From the NCBI RefSeq assembly GCF_021648825.1, contig NZ_JAKJHS010000001.1, positions 248,001 through 312,000 of the forward strand: 64,000 nucleotides of DNA. The letters run 5' to 3'. This DNA is from Rhizobium halophilum. Lineage in GTDB: Bacteria > Pseudomonadota > Alphaproteobacteria > Rhizobiales > Rhizobiaceae. The translations under genes were made by a program, and so were the position numbers. Below are positions 54,370 through 62,653 of this stretch, piece by piece. The notes beneath the pieces are model-generated. The model searched no databases, was not told the origin of the DNA, and saw only the letters and a program-made list of their open reading frames with translations. Position 1 is the first letter of the stretch; each line of letters begins with the position of its first letter.

Positions 54370-55998
54370 TTTCAGAACAGAACTATGAACGCCGAACGCC
54401 GCCGTTTCTACGCTAGAGGCAGCGACCAGCGTTCGCAGCAATTCCGACTTCGATCCCATGATGCGAACCTCGTCGTCGGCGACCTCGACGCGCTGCGCCA
54501 GCGCGCGCAGATGGTCGCGGCGGTAGCCGCCATCGTCGAGTCGTATCCGTTCGCGGGCTTTGCGGGCGAAGCCCTTGAGCATATCGGGGCTGACGCCCTG
54601 ATTGCCTGAACTGTCGAGCGCGAGCTGCGTGCGCTCGGCATCGGCGGCGGCCTGATCCCGCAACGCCTTAAGGCTCACCATGCGCTCTTTCGCCATGGCG
54701 TCGTCCTTGTCGATCATGCCCGCTTCGATGGCGTCAAAGAGACGACCGAGGCGCTGGTCGGCTTCCGTTATTCGCCTGTGAAGCTCGGCTAGATGCTCGC
54801 GACGGCGCTCGGTGCGTTCCTGTCGGCGGTCGATGACGCTGGCGAGGACAGTTTCCAGCCGCTTGGGCTGGAGCAGCCGATCCCCGATATGATCGGTAAC
54901 AAGATGGTCCAGCTTGTCCATCGGGATCGTGCGGCCCTTGCAGCCGGTCTTGCCCTGCCGCGCCTTGGTCGAGCAGGTGTAATAGCGGTATGTCGCTCCC
55001 GTGCTGCCTTGGCCGGTGCGCAACGTCATTGCACCCCCGCATTTGGCGCAAAAGCAAATGCCTGTCAGCAGCGTGGGGCCACTCGACACGCGCGCGGGCG
55101 TCACCATGGGATTGCGGGATTTGAGGCGGGCTTGCACCGCATCATAAATCTCGCGCTCGATCAGGGGCGGCACCGCCATAATGGCGACTTCGCGTTCCGG
55201 CTTCTTCTCCCGGTCCTTGTGCGAGCGCGTATTGAACCTGTGCTCGCCGATATAGGTGGTGCGGGTCAGGATGGCGTGGATTTGCGCCAGCCCCCAACGT
55301 CCGCCGTCGCGGGTGAAGAAGCGGCGCTCGTTCAGATAGGTGGCGATGGCCTTGACGCCCATCGCCCCGGACGTACCGTCGCCTACAAGGAACAGGCGAT
55401 AGATCATCCGCACGGTGTCGGCGTGCAGCGAGTCGATCTCCAGCTTCTTCTTGGTCTTCGATCCGCGCTGTTCGGCCGCGACGATGCGATAGCCGATGGG
55501 CGGCCGCGCGCCGTTCCAGAACCCTTGCCGGGCGTTCTCATTCATGGCGCGCAGGACGTGCTTGGCGTTCTCCTTTGACTGGTATTCGTCGAACAGCGCC
55601 ATGATCTGCCGCATCATCTGGTGCATGGGATCATCGCCCATCTCCTGCGTGATGGAGACCAGCTTGACGCCGTTCTTCGCCAGCTTCCTGACGTAGAACT
55701 CCATCTCGAAGTGATCGCGGAAAAAACGCGAGAAGCTATGCACCACGACAATATCGAAGGGGGCGGGCTTCGACGTGCCCGCCTCGATCATGCGCTGGAA
55801 CTCGGGGCGCTTGTCGTTGGTGGCGGTTGCACCCGGTTCAACATACGTCTCAACGAGCTGATAGCCGCGTTGCTCGCAACAGGCTTCGCCCTGCCGCTTC
55901 TGGTCGGGAATGGAAATGTCATGCTCGGCCTGCCGGGCAGTCGAGACGCGCAGATAGAGGGCGGCGCGGGCGGTAACGGTTGGGCCGTGCATGTTCAT
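54340..55998 (-). CDS. Large serine recombinase (integrase of the mobile element)
   Basis: 552 residues. The N-terminal resolvase domain has [12 protein letters not shown] with the catalytic Ser (about residue 19), [14 protein letters not shown], and the family E-helix. The recombinase domain has [10 protein letters not shown] and ARQGFWNG (about 160-300), followed by a zinc-ribbon ([13 protein letters not shown] with a downstream Cys pair, about 325-365) and a coiled-coil. It catalyses integration and excision through a 5' phosphoserine link. The last ~9 residues (WRTRQDSNL) are encoded by the antisense of tRNA-Arg, and the stop codon is at 54340-54342. The start overlaps the TumA stop (ATGA). 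Confidence 0.93.
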   Translation of the reverse strand: MNMHGPTVTARAALYLRVSTARQAEHDISIPDQKRQGEACCEQRGYQLVETYVEPGATATNDKRPEFQRMIEAGTSKPAPFDIVVVHSFSRFFRDHFEMEFYVRKLAKNGVKLVSITQEMGDDPMHQMMRQIMALFDEYQSKENAKHVLRAMNENARQGFWNGARPPIGYRIVAAEQRGSKTKKKLEIDSLHADTVRMIYRLFLVGDGTSGAMGVKAIATYLNERRFFTRDGGRWGLAQIHAILTRTTYIGEHRFNTRSHKDREKKPEREVAIMAVPPLIEREIYDAVQARLKSRNPMVTPARVSSGPTLLTGICFCAKCGGAMTLRTGQGSTGATYRYYTCSTKARQGKTGCKGRTIPMDKLDHLVTDHIGDRLLQPKRLETVLASVIDRRQERTERRREHLAELHRRITEADQRLGRLFDAIEAGMIDKDDAMAKERMVSLKALRDQAAADAERTQLALDSSGNQGVSPDMLKGFARKARERIRLDDGGYRRDHLRALAQRVEVADDEVRIMGSKSELLRTLVAASSVETAAFGVHSSVLKWRTRQDSNL

Positions 55999-56393
55999 GC
56001 TTGGCCTCCCATGGCCTTGTTCGCCTTTGGGCGGTCTATCAGAGGCAATGCAAGCTCTACACGGTCATGCACCACCTTGGGCGCGAGCTTGCGCCCATGC
56101 CCCGGCTCAAGCCGCACAAGGCCATAGCTCTCCATGGTTTTCAGGGTGCGGGAGAGATTGGAGCCGGCCCTGCCGGTAATTTCCGCCAGTTCCTCAAGCG
56201 ACGTCGGGGCTTTCTCGGCGATGATGCGCAACAACTCGCGGTTCCCGGCCGACAGCACCTTGGCAAAAGATTCGGTCGAGGTGAACCACACCTTCGGATC
56301 GCCGGGCGCGGGCTTTTCCTCGCCCTTGGCAATCCGCATGGTGCGGGCTTTCATTTCTTCGTAGTCGGCAATTCCGACTTTCAATGTAGTCAT
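55995..56393 (-). CDS. tumA: TumA-like antitoxin/winged-helix regulator (HVO_A0114 family)
   Basis: 132 residues. The N-terminus has LKVGIADYEEMKARTMRIAKGE, followed by the helix-turn-helix ELLRIIAEKAPTSLEELAEITGRAGSNLSRTLKTMESYGLVRLE (about 60-100). This is the HVO_A0114 DNA-binding family that serves as antitoxin to TumE toxins. Start and stop overlap both neighbours by 4 bases (ATGA), forming tumE-tumA-recombinase. It probably represses its own promoter through the palindrome at 56751-56771. Confidence 0.82.
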   Translation of the reverse strand: MTTLKVGIADYEEMKARTMRIAKGEEKPAPGDPKVWFTSTESFAKVLSAGNRELLRIIAEKAPTSLEELAEITGRAGSNLSRTLKTMESYGLVRLEPGHGRKLAPKVVHDRVELALPLIDRPKANKAMGGQA

Positions 56394-56743
56394 AGGGCAC
56401 CGCGCTCCTTCAACACCGCGTCAACCGCCTGCCAGAAGTCGGCCAGCAGCGTGACCGCATCCTCGTAGGCGTATGGCTTCACGGTCTGGCGGCGGTGCCG
56501 ATGGTCCATCGGCTCGCCGCGTCTGCCCCGGCCGACTGGATGGGCGTTGTCGAAGCCGACCAGCCGTTCGCCCGAAGGCCCGTGAAGCGTGAGCGAGTAA
56601 TCTAGACCGTGCGGCTTTTCCGGCGATGCCGAAACGCGGGTGACGATGAACTTCACCCAATAACCACCCTCGGGATCGACAAAGAGCATCTGTCCGTCGA
56701 GGTCCAGAAGCGTGTCGAGGCCCGGATCACGATGCCCGCTCAC
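56390..56743 (-). CDS. tumE: TumE-like toxin (DUF6516), GTG start
   Basis: 117 residues. Family pattern: YSLTLHGPSGERLVGFDNAH, a DHRHR cluster (about residue 80), then PYAYEDAVTLLADFWQAVDAVLKERG at the end. TumE proteins are growth-inhibiting toxins on plasmids and conjugative elements, neutralised by the adjacent TumA. The start is GTG at 56743, overlapping the preceding stop as GTGA. The pair probably stabilises the element. Confidence 0.82.
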   Translation of the reverse strand: MSGHRDPGLDTLLDLDGQMLFVDPEGGYWVKFIVTRVSASPEKPHGLDYSLTLHGPSGERLVGFDNAHPVGRGRRGEPMDHRHRRQTVKPYAYEDAVTLLADFWQAVDAVLKERGAL

Positions 56744-57056
56744 GTCTTTTTCCTATCAGTCTGTGATAGGAGATGCAAGCTGTCATCCGGCTTTCTTGGG
56801 TTCAAGAGTTCGTCGAACACATCGCCGAACCAACGCTCGAACACGTCAATCTCGGCCTCGGTGACAGGAACATCATAGGGCCAATCGTCGGTGATGCGCA
56901 TCCTCTGGCCGTCCGGGCCGAGAAGGGGCGCGTCGGCAGCTCGTGCCCGGCCGTCCGACGTGGGATCGTCGGCGTAATCGAACAGATCGTCGGGAAGTGG
57001 TTCGGGGATCGACTGTCGCGGTCGCCTTGGCGGGCGCGGCGGCGCTCTGCGGACAT
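56740..57056 (-). pseudogene. Small hypothetical gene of the element, apparently frameshifted
   Basis: A clear ribosome site (AAGGAGGA) and ATG stand at 57056-57054, reading MSAERRR. The protein-like sequence, however, continues in a different frame: RQSIPEPLPDDLFDYADD, GPDGQRMRITDDWP, VPVTEAEIDVFERWFGDV and FDELLNPRKPDDS, to TGA at 56740-56742. That stop overlaps the tumE GTG. No start codon is available in the second frame before an ATG at 56901. One base appears to be missing in the GC-rich repeat near 57030-57050. Acidic proteins of this kind are common next to DUF2274 in related elements. Function unknown. Confidence 0.55.
56751..56771. promoter_or_regulatory. Palindrome in front of tumE-tumA, candidate autoregulatory operator
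   Basis: TCCTATCA-GTCTG-TGATAGGA, 8-bp perfect arms with a 5-base spacer, lies 8 bases upstream of the tumE GTG, within the end of the previous gene. The spacing of half-sites suits a dimeric winged-helix protein such as TumA. Confidence 0.55.
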
Positions 57057-57080
57057 GGAATCCTCCTTGGTACTGGTGGA

Positions 57081-57105
57081 TTCCGGGGCGCTCAAGGCCC
57101 CGGAA
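57081..57105 (-). terminator. Hairpin between the trb operon and the TA/recombinase genes
   Basis: TTCCGGGGC (57081-57089) and GCCCCGGAA (57097-57105) form a 9-bp perfect stem with a 7-base loop. It lies ~90 bases after the DUF2274 stop and ~25 bases before the small gene's start. It could terminate trb transcription or attenuate entry into the downstream genes. Confidence 0.45.
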
Positions 57106-57193
57106 TTAAGCGAACCATGGAGGGCAGTCGGCGGCCTGTAGCGTGCCGCATTCGCGCCTGTGCGCTGGCGGCACCCCTACCGCCAAGATTAAC

Positions 57194-57415
57194 CTAGCTT
57201 GCGGCCCGCCGGGCCTTGGCGAAACCGCGATCCGTAGCGATGAAGCGTTCAAGCATGGGCACGATCAGCCTGACGGGATCAGCGGCGGGCTGGCCGCTCT
57301 CGCGGGCCAGCACCTCGGCATAGGCGACCAGATCGCGGTGAAGCGGCGCGGGCAGCTCTACCGTCACCTTGACGGGCTTGTCGTCGGGCAGCGCGCCGAG
57401 TTTCAGCTTGGTCAT
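57194..57415 (-). CDS. DUF2274 small protein of the trb operon
   Basis: 73 residues: MTKLKLGALPDDKPVKVTVE, LPAPLHRDLVAYAEVLARES, then ADPVRLIVPMLERFIATDRGFAKARR. The beta-strand plus two-helix pattern resembles ribbon-helix-helix DNA-binding proteins. DUF2274 genes sit directly after trbI in this class of conjugative elements. It starts 2 bases after the trbI stop. A regulatory role is an inference. Confidence 0.85.
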   Translation of the reverse strand: MTKLKLGALPDDKPVKVTVELPAPLHRDLVAYAEVLARESGQPAADPVRLIVPMLERFIATDRGFAKARRAAS

Positions 57416-57417
57416 GG

Positions 57418-58554
57418 TCAACCTCCTGCCGGCTCGAACACAAGGTCGCGGGTGACGATGATCCTGACCGGGAAGCCCGGCCGGATCGTGAGCGTCGGCG
57501 CGACCTGCAACTGGCGCTGCACAATCTGTTGGCCCGCCTGATTGACGGTATCCTGTGCCCCATCGCGGATGGCGCGGATCAGTCGGTCCTCGTCGCTGGT
57601 CGCCAGCTCCGTGCCGACCGCGAGCAGCGTGGACAGCCCTGCGGCCTTCATCAGATCCCACCAATGATAATCGACATCATCCTCAAGGCCGGCATAGCCG
57701 CTGGCGTCCGCTCCCGGCAGGCGCTCCAGCACTATTGAGCGTCCGCCCGGCAGGATCAGGCGATTCCACACCAGCAACACGCGGCGCTGGCCGAAGGTCA
57801 CGCCGTCATCGTATTGGCCGATGATGCGGGTGCCCTGCGGGATCAACAACAGCGAGCCGGTGGGGCTGTCATAGACGTTCTCGGTGACTTGCGCGGTGAT
57901 CTGCCCCGGAAGATCGGAACGGATGCCGGTAACCAACGCAGCGGGGATCACGGCCCCGGCCTGAAGGATGTAGGGCGATGCCGGCGGCGTGACGCGATCC
58001 GACGCGACGGTCTGCCGGTCCGCCGGCCCGTTAATAAACGCCGTATGCCGGTCCTGTGTAGCCGTCTGGCTGCCAAAGTCGAGACCGGCAAGGTTGGGCA
58101 TCGCCGTTCCTGCCGGTGATCCCGTGCGTGGGCCGGACTGGAAGAACACATTGCTCAAGCGCGCGGCTTCTTCCTCGGCGCGGCGGCGTTCTTCCTCGGG
58201 ATCGACGGCCGGCGTCGTCATGACGGGCGGTGCAACCGGCTGCCCCCGGTTCTGCGCGTCGAGGATCGGACGGCCGAGGTCGCCCGGCAGCGCCGGGCCG
58301 AGCACCGGGCCGGTATAGTCACGCGGCAGGCCGGATAGCCCGTCCGCCGTGGACCGGTTCTCGGTCGAATAAAGCTCGTCCCCTCCCGGTCCCGCATCGC
58401 GGGTCTGGAGCGCATAGATCAGCGCGCCTCCGATGCCGAGAAGGGCCACGGCTCCGACGCCTGCCAGCATCTTGCGGGACAGGCGGGTGACGCGCGGCGG
58501 CTCGGCGCGCAGCCGCATGGGCGCGGCCGTGCCGGTAATGGTGTTGTCTGTCAT
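57418..58554 (-). CDS. trbI: Conjugal transfer protein TrbI (VirB10-like)
   Basis: 378 residues. One N-terminal membrane segment (about 28-50) is followed by a proline-rich linker and the VirB10 domain: ILQAGAVIPAALVTGIRSDLPGQITAQV (about 185-212), DSPTGSLLLIPQGTRIIGQYDD and GGRSIVLERLPGADASGYAG, ending FPVRIIVTRDLVF. It spans the periplasm and couples inner- and outer-membrane parts of the mating channel. The start overlaps the trbG stop (ATGA). Confidence 0.94.
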   Translation of the reverse strand: MTDNTITGTAAPMRLRAEPPRVTRLSRKMLAGVGAVALLGIGGALIYALQTRDAGPGGDELYSTENRSTADGLSGLPRDYTGPVLGPALPGDLGRPILDAQNRGQPVAPPVMTTPAVDPEEERRRAEEEAARLSNVFFQSGPRTGSPAGTAMPNLAGLDFGSQTATQDRHTAFINGPADRQTVASDRVTPPASPYILQAGAVIPAALVTGIRSDLPGQITAQVTENVYDSPTGSLLLIPQGTRIIGQYDDGVTFGQRRVLLVWNRLILPGGRSIVLERLPGADASGYAGLEDDVDYHWWDLMKAAGLSTLLAVGTELATSDEDRLIRAIRDGAQDTVNQAGQQIVQRQLQVAPTLTIRPGFPVRIIVTRDLVFEPAGG

Positions 58555-59546
58555 GACGGGGAGTCTCCGGTCGCGCTGGCGGGCCGCACGGCGGCAGCCT
58601 GCGTCGGATTGATGCGGACGATCCTGACGACCTGCTGGCGGTTGCCGCTGCCAAGGCGCAACTCGGCCGCGCCGAACAGGCGGTCCACGATCAGGACGTT
58701 CTGGTGGACTCGGCTGTTGACGATCTGCGGCTCGCCATCGGAGCCAAGCACGAAGATCGGCGGCATCTCGCCCTGCACGATCCCGGCCGGGAAGACGACA
58801 TAAACGCGGCGGCCATCGTCGAAGACGGAGATAGGCCGCCATGGCGGGCTGTCGCCGGTCAGGCCGTAGCGGTAGTTCCGCGCCGCCTCGGACGGGATGA
58901 CGGGTGCAGCCGGGACCGTCTGGCGCTGGCCTGCTGGCGGTGTGGGATAGGCCCATGCCACGGCGGGCATGTAGAGCGATTCCCTTGCGCGCAGCTCGAT
59001 CATGTAAGTGCGCCGGTCGGTGGTGACGACAAGGTTGGTGGAAATGTCCGGCCGCGTTGGCTTCACGAGGATATGGACACGGCGGTTTGCGCCGCTGCCG
59101 CTCTCGGTATCGCCGATGATCCAGCGGGCGGTGTCGCCGGCCGCGATCGGCCCCGCACCTGTCAGGCTCTCGCCCGGCTCCAGCGCAATGGTCGTGATCT
59201 GCCCGACTGCGGCATAGACCTGATAGAGCGCGCCTTCCGACCACGGGTAAATCTGGATCGCGTTGTAATAGCCTTCACGGCGCGGCTCGACGCGGGCTGC
59301 TGCATTGGCGTTCTCAACGCGGCCGGCCGGCGTGCCTGCGGCGGTTCCGCCCCGCGCGACGGTCCATGCCGGGGGCACATGCAAAGGCCGGGGCGTGTTG
59401 TCGGTTGCCGCCCCCTGCACAGTCGGCAGCGGCGGAACGCTGGTATCATAACTGAATTGCGGCGTCCGATTGGTGGCGCAGCCTGAGAGCATGGTGGCCG
59501 AAAGCAGCAACGCCGCAACGGCTGGGGTGCGGGTGATCGTCCTCAT
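58551..59546 (-). CDS. trbG: Conjugal transfer protein TrbG (VirB9-like)
   Basis: 331 residues. A lipoprotein-like signal (ATMLSGCATN) precedes a VirB9/CagX domain: IQIYPWSEGALYQVYAAVGQITTIALEPGE, RWIIGDTESGSG, VHILVKPTRPDISTNLVVTTDRRTYMIEL and a second module with VFDDGRRVYVVFPAG and NVLIVDRLFGAAELRLG. It forms the outer-membrane ring with TrbI. Overlaps trbF and trbI by 4 bases each. Confidence 0.94.
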   Translation of the reverse strand: MRTITRTPAVAALLLSATMLSGCATNRTPQFSYDTSVPPLPTVQGAATDNTPRPLHVPPAWTVARGGTAAGTPAGRVENANAAARVEPRREGYYNAIQIYPWSEGALYQVYAAVGQITTIALEPGESLTGAGPIAAGDTARWIIGDTESGSGANRRVHILVKPTRPDISTNLVVTTDRRTYMIELRARESLYMPAVAWAYPTPPAGQRQTVPAAPVIPSEAARNYRYGLTGDSPPWRPISVFDDGRRVYVVFPAGIVQGEMPPIFVLGSDGEPQIVNSRVHQNVLIVDRLFGAAELRLGSGNRQQVVRIVRINPTQAAAVRPASATGDSPS

Positions 59547-60232
59547 TGGCTCATCTCCCGCGACCACGAAATTGCATTGACGTAGATGCCGAGCGGATTG
59601 GCGCGCAGGCGCTCGGCGTCGCGCGGCGGTTGGATGACGATGGTGAGGATGGCCGTCCATCGCTCCGTGGTCGAAAGCTGGCCGTTCTCAAAATGGCGTT
59701 CGGTCCATGCCACCCGGAAGCTGTTGGGAGATGCCCGGATCACACTTGAAACCTCGACGGCGATCTGCTGACGGCCGACGCGGGTGAACGGATCATTGGC
59801 GCGAGCGTAGTCGTTGAGCGCCGCCGCGCCGCGATCCGTAGTCCACTCATACGCCCGAAGCCAGTTCTGGCGGACAATGATCGCGTCGGCCGGGATGGCG
59901 CGGACCTGCTCGATGAAGCGGCCGAGATGGAAAGCGATCTGCGGATCGGTTGGGCGATAGTCGGCGGCGGCCGGCGCAACGGTCTGCGCCTGACCGAGAT
60001 TGTCCACCTGCACCACCCAAGGCACTACAGTCCCGCGCGTAGTCTGCCATACGAGCGCCGAGGCAAAGCCGGCCGAAAGGATCAGGGAGCCGAAGGCCAT
60101 GAGCCTCCAGTTCCTCGCCTGCACGCGGGCAGAGCCGATACGCTCGTCCCACGCCTGCGCGGCCTTCTGATAGGGCGTCTCGGGTTCCGGCGATTTGCCG
60201 TAATGGGTTGCTGGTCGTTTAAAGATGCTCAT
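59543..60232 (-). CDS. trbF: Conjugal transfer protein TrbF (VirB8-like)
   Basis: 229 residues. PYQKAAQAWDERIGSARVQARNWR is followed by a membrane segment (about 44-65), then the NTF2-like periplasmic domain with VVQVDNLGQAQTV, FHLGRFIEQVRAIPADAIIVRQNWLRAYEW and NPLGIYVNAISWSREM. It nucleates the inner-membrane part of the mating channel. It overlaps trbL and trbG by 4 bases each. Confidence 0.94.
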   Translation of the reverse strand: MSIFKRPATHYGKSPEPETPYQKAAQAWDERIGSARVQARNWRLMAFGSLILSAGFASALVWQTTRGTVVPWVVQVDNLGQAQTVAPAAADYRPTDPQIAFHLGRFIEQVRAIPADAIIVRQNWLRAYEWTTDRGAAALNDYARANDPFTRVGRQQIAVEVSSVIRASPNSFRVAWTERHFENGQLSTTERWTAILTIVIQPPRDAERLRANPLGIYVNAISWSREMSQ

Positions 60233-61590
60233 GAGCGGTCACTTTCGGAAAGGTTGACGGAGGAACCGGAGCCATGGCTGTCGCCGGAGCGCACCGCATG
60301 GGCGGCCATGGTGATGCCGTGGTTCATGGTTTGGGAGCGACGCATCCGCTGCGCCCATGCGGGCGGGCTGCCGGCCGGGCCGGATGCTGCTGCGACAGGA
60401 TCGGCGCTAGCGCCGCCGACCGTGCCCATCGACGATGTGCCGCCGCCAGCGGCAAAGCCTGCGCGCGCGCCATCTGAGAAGCTGGATTTGACGCTTTCGG
60501 CAGCTTTTGAGGCCACGCGTTTCAGGGGCGAGATGGCGGCCGATCCAGCGGCCCGCGCGACGCCGCCGAGGCCGAAGGCGACACCGGCCGCGCCGGACTG
60601 GCCGAGCGAGCCAAGGCTATAGGCAGCGGTCGCCGCTCCCGCGGTCGTCGCGCCACCCCGGACGGCCGCGGCCCCGCCGGACAGGGCAGCGGCACCGCCC
60701 TTCGCGGCCAGCATGTTCGCGCCGCCAGCGGCGACAGCCGCGCCGCCGACCGCAAGGCCGGTTCCCACGGCCGCGCCTGCGCCGAGCTGCGGGCCGCCCG
60801 ACACGATACCGTTGGCGATGCCGGGGCCGAAAATGCCGAGGCCGAGCAGCGACAGCGCGGCGAGCACAATCGCCATAGCCTCGTCGATACTCGGGGTCTG
60901 GCCGCCGAAACCGGCCGTGAATTGCGAAAACAAGGTGCTGCCAATGCCGATGATGACGGCAAGGACCAAGACCTTGATGCCGGAGGAAATCACGTTGCCC
61001 AAGACCTTCTCGGCCATGAACGCGGTCTTGCCGAACAGGCCGAAGGGAATGAGGACGAAGCCGGCGAGCGTGGTCAGCTTGAACTCCAGCAATGTCACAA
61101 AGAGCTGGATCGCCAGAATGAAAAACGCCAACACCACCAGCGCCCATGCGAACAGCAGGCACGCGATCTGGATGAAGTTCTCGAAAAAGCTGACCCACCC
61201 CATCAGGTCGGAAATGGAGTCGAGCAGCGGGCGACCGGCGTCGAGGCCGGTCTGTGCCACGCGGCCCGGCCGCATCAGGTCGGCAGCCGAAAAGCCGGTG
61301 CCCGACGCCATGAGGCCGAGGCCGGCGAAGCTCTCGAAAACGATGCGCGCGAGGTTGTTCCAGTTGGAAATGATGTAGGCGAAGACGCCGACGAACAGGG
61401 TCTTCTTCACTAGCCGGGCGATGATGTCGTCATCCGCGCCCCAAGCCCAAAAGAGCGCGGCGAGCGTCACGTCGATGACGATCAATGTGGTGGCGATGAA
61501 GGCCACTTCGCCGCCGAGCAGCCCGAAACCGCTGTCGATGTAGGAGGTGAAGACCCCGAGAAAATTGTCGATGACGCCCGTGTTGCCCAT
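60229..61590 (-). CDS. trbL: Conjugal transfer protein TrbL (VirB6-like)
   Basis: 453 residues. Residues ~25-270 are polytopic: TTLIVIDVTLAALFWAWG, VGVFAYIISNWNNLARIVFESFAGLG, and GWVSFFENFIQIACLLFAW with KLTTLAGFVLIPFGLFGKTAF. The C-terminal ~180 residues are Gly/Ala-rich low complexity, usual for TrbL of P-type systems. It forms the inner-membrane channel. It starts 2 bases after trbK. Confidence 0.94.
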   Translation of the reverse strand: MGNTGVIDNFLGVFTSYIDSGFGLLGGEVAFIATTLIVIDVTLAALFWAWGADDDIIARLVKKTLFVGVFAYIISNWNNLARIVFESFAGLGLMASGTGFSAADLMRPGRVAQTGLDAGRPLLDSISDLMGWVSFFENFIQIACLLFAWALVVLAFFILAIQLFVTLLEFKLTTLAGFVLIPFGLFGKTAFMAEKVLGNVISSGIKVLVLAVIIGIGSTLFSQFTAGFGGQTPSIDEAMAIVLAALSLLGLGIFGPGIANGIVSGGPQLGAGAAVGTGLAVGGAAVAAGGANMLAAKGGAAALSGGAAAVRGGATTAGAATAAYSLGSLGQSGAAGVAFGLGGVARAAGSAAISPLKRVASKAAESVKSSFSDGARAGFAAGGGTSSMGTVGGASADPVAAASGPAGSPPAWAQRMRRSQTMNHGITMAAHAVRSGDSHGSGSSVNLSESDRS

Positions 61591-61592
61591 GG

Positions 61593-61859
61593 TCAGCGTG
61601 CCTCGCTGCGGTCACGGCCGAGGAAGCGGTCGCGGGATTCGGCCCATGCGGCGAGGCAGTCGGCGTCATTCGCCGCCGCCTCGCCGAGCCGCTGGCAACG
61701 GCGCAAGCTCTCGCGCAGCGGGTCAGTCGGCGGCTGTAAGGCCGGCGCTGGGGGCGACGCGGAAGGTTCGTCCTTCCGCGCCATGTCGATTGCGGTCACT
61801 GTCAAGGCAATCGCAACGAACACCACGGCCCCGAGCCGGGCCAGCATCTTGCCGTCCAC
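61593..61859 (-). CDS. trbK: Putative entry-exclusion protein TrbK (alternative type), GTG start
   Basis: 88 residues. One N-terminal membrane segment (about 5-25) is followed by a Pro-rich linker and DPLRESLRRCQRLGEAAANDADCLAAWAESRDRFLG, with two conserved Cys. This is the pattern of the alternative TrbK family between trbJ and trbL. Entry exclusion blocks redundant transfer into cells already holding the element. GTG at 61859 has GGGGAGG 7 bases upstream. Confidence 0.85.
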   Translation of the reverse strand: MDGKMLARLGAVVFVAIALTVTAIDMARKDEPSASPPAPALQPPTDPLRESLRRCQRLGEAAANDADCLAAWAESRDRFLGRDRSEAR

Positions 61860-61873
61860 GGCGAGCCTCCCCG

Positions 61874-62653
61874 TCAGTTGTTGTCGTTGAACATCTGCGC
61901 GTTGCCGGGCTGGTATCCGCTGCCCGGCGTCAGGAACCGTTCGCGCTGGATGCGGCCCTGCTCGGCGGCGGTCGCGCGCTCCGCTTCTGTCAGCGCGTCG
62001 GCGCGGCCGTTTGCCGAGATGACCGCGATCAGCTCGGAAAGCTGCTGCGACTGGAGGGCGAGAAGCTGGTTGCCGGCCTGCGTCGCCTGCAATGCCCCGG
62101 TCGCGCCCTGACTCTGGCCGACCAGCGCGGCCATCTCGGCGCGGTTGCTGTCGATATTGCCGACCGCGCCCGCCTGCACCCGCATGGCGTCCTGCAAACC
62201 GCCAACCGTGTTCTCCCAGCGGCCGCGCGCATCGGCGACCAGTTGGGCGTCGGTCGCCGATAGCGAGACGTTGCCATATTGCTGCTGGAACGCTTGGTCG
62301 ATCTGCCCGACCTCGAAAGCGATGTTCTGCGCCTGCCCGAGAAGCTGCTGCGTGCGCTGGACGCTCTGCTGAATCTGCTGGAGCGAGCTATGCGGCAGGC
62401 TCGCCAGATTGCGGGCCTGATTGATGAGCATCTGCGCTTCGTTCTGGAGCGAGATGATCTGGTTGTTGATCTGCTCCAGCGTGCGCGCGGCGGTGAGCAG
62501 GTTTTGCGCGTAGTTGGTCGGGTCATAGACGATCCGGCCGAAACCGAATTGCGCATGGGCCGGGCTGCTCAGCATGGGCGACAGCGCGAGCGGCGCGGCA
62601 AGCAGCGTCGCCGCCATGAAAATGGCGCGCGAGCGGGAACGACAAATGGTCAT
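61874..62653 (-). CDS. trbJ: Conjugal transfer protein TrbJ (VirB5-like)
   Basis: 259 residues. A signal peptide ending SPAHAQFGFG is followed by IVYDPTNYAQNLLTAARTLEQINNQI, the TrbJ/VirB5 start of the mature protein. Long Gln-rich helices come next (SSLQQIQQSVQRTQQLLGQA and GNQLLALQSQQLSELIAVI). VirB5-type proteins sit at the pilus tip or in the periplasm. The start overlaps the trbE stop (ATGA). Confidence 0.93.
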   Translation of the reverse strand: MTICRSRSRAIFMAATLLAAPLALSPMLSSPAHAQFGFGRIVYDPTNYAQNLLTAARTLEQINNQIISLQNEAQMLINQARNLASLPHSSLQQIQQSVQRTQQLLGQAQNIAFEVGQIDQAFQQQYGNVSLSATDAQLVADARGRWENTVGGLQDAMRVQAGAVGNIDSNRAEMAALVGQSQGATGALQATQAGNQLLALQSQQLSELIAVISANGRADALTEAERATAAEQGRIQRERFLTPGSGYQPGNAQMFNDNN

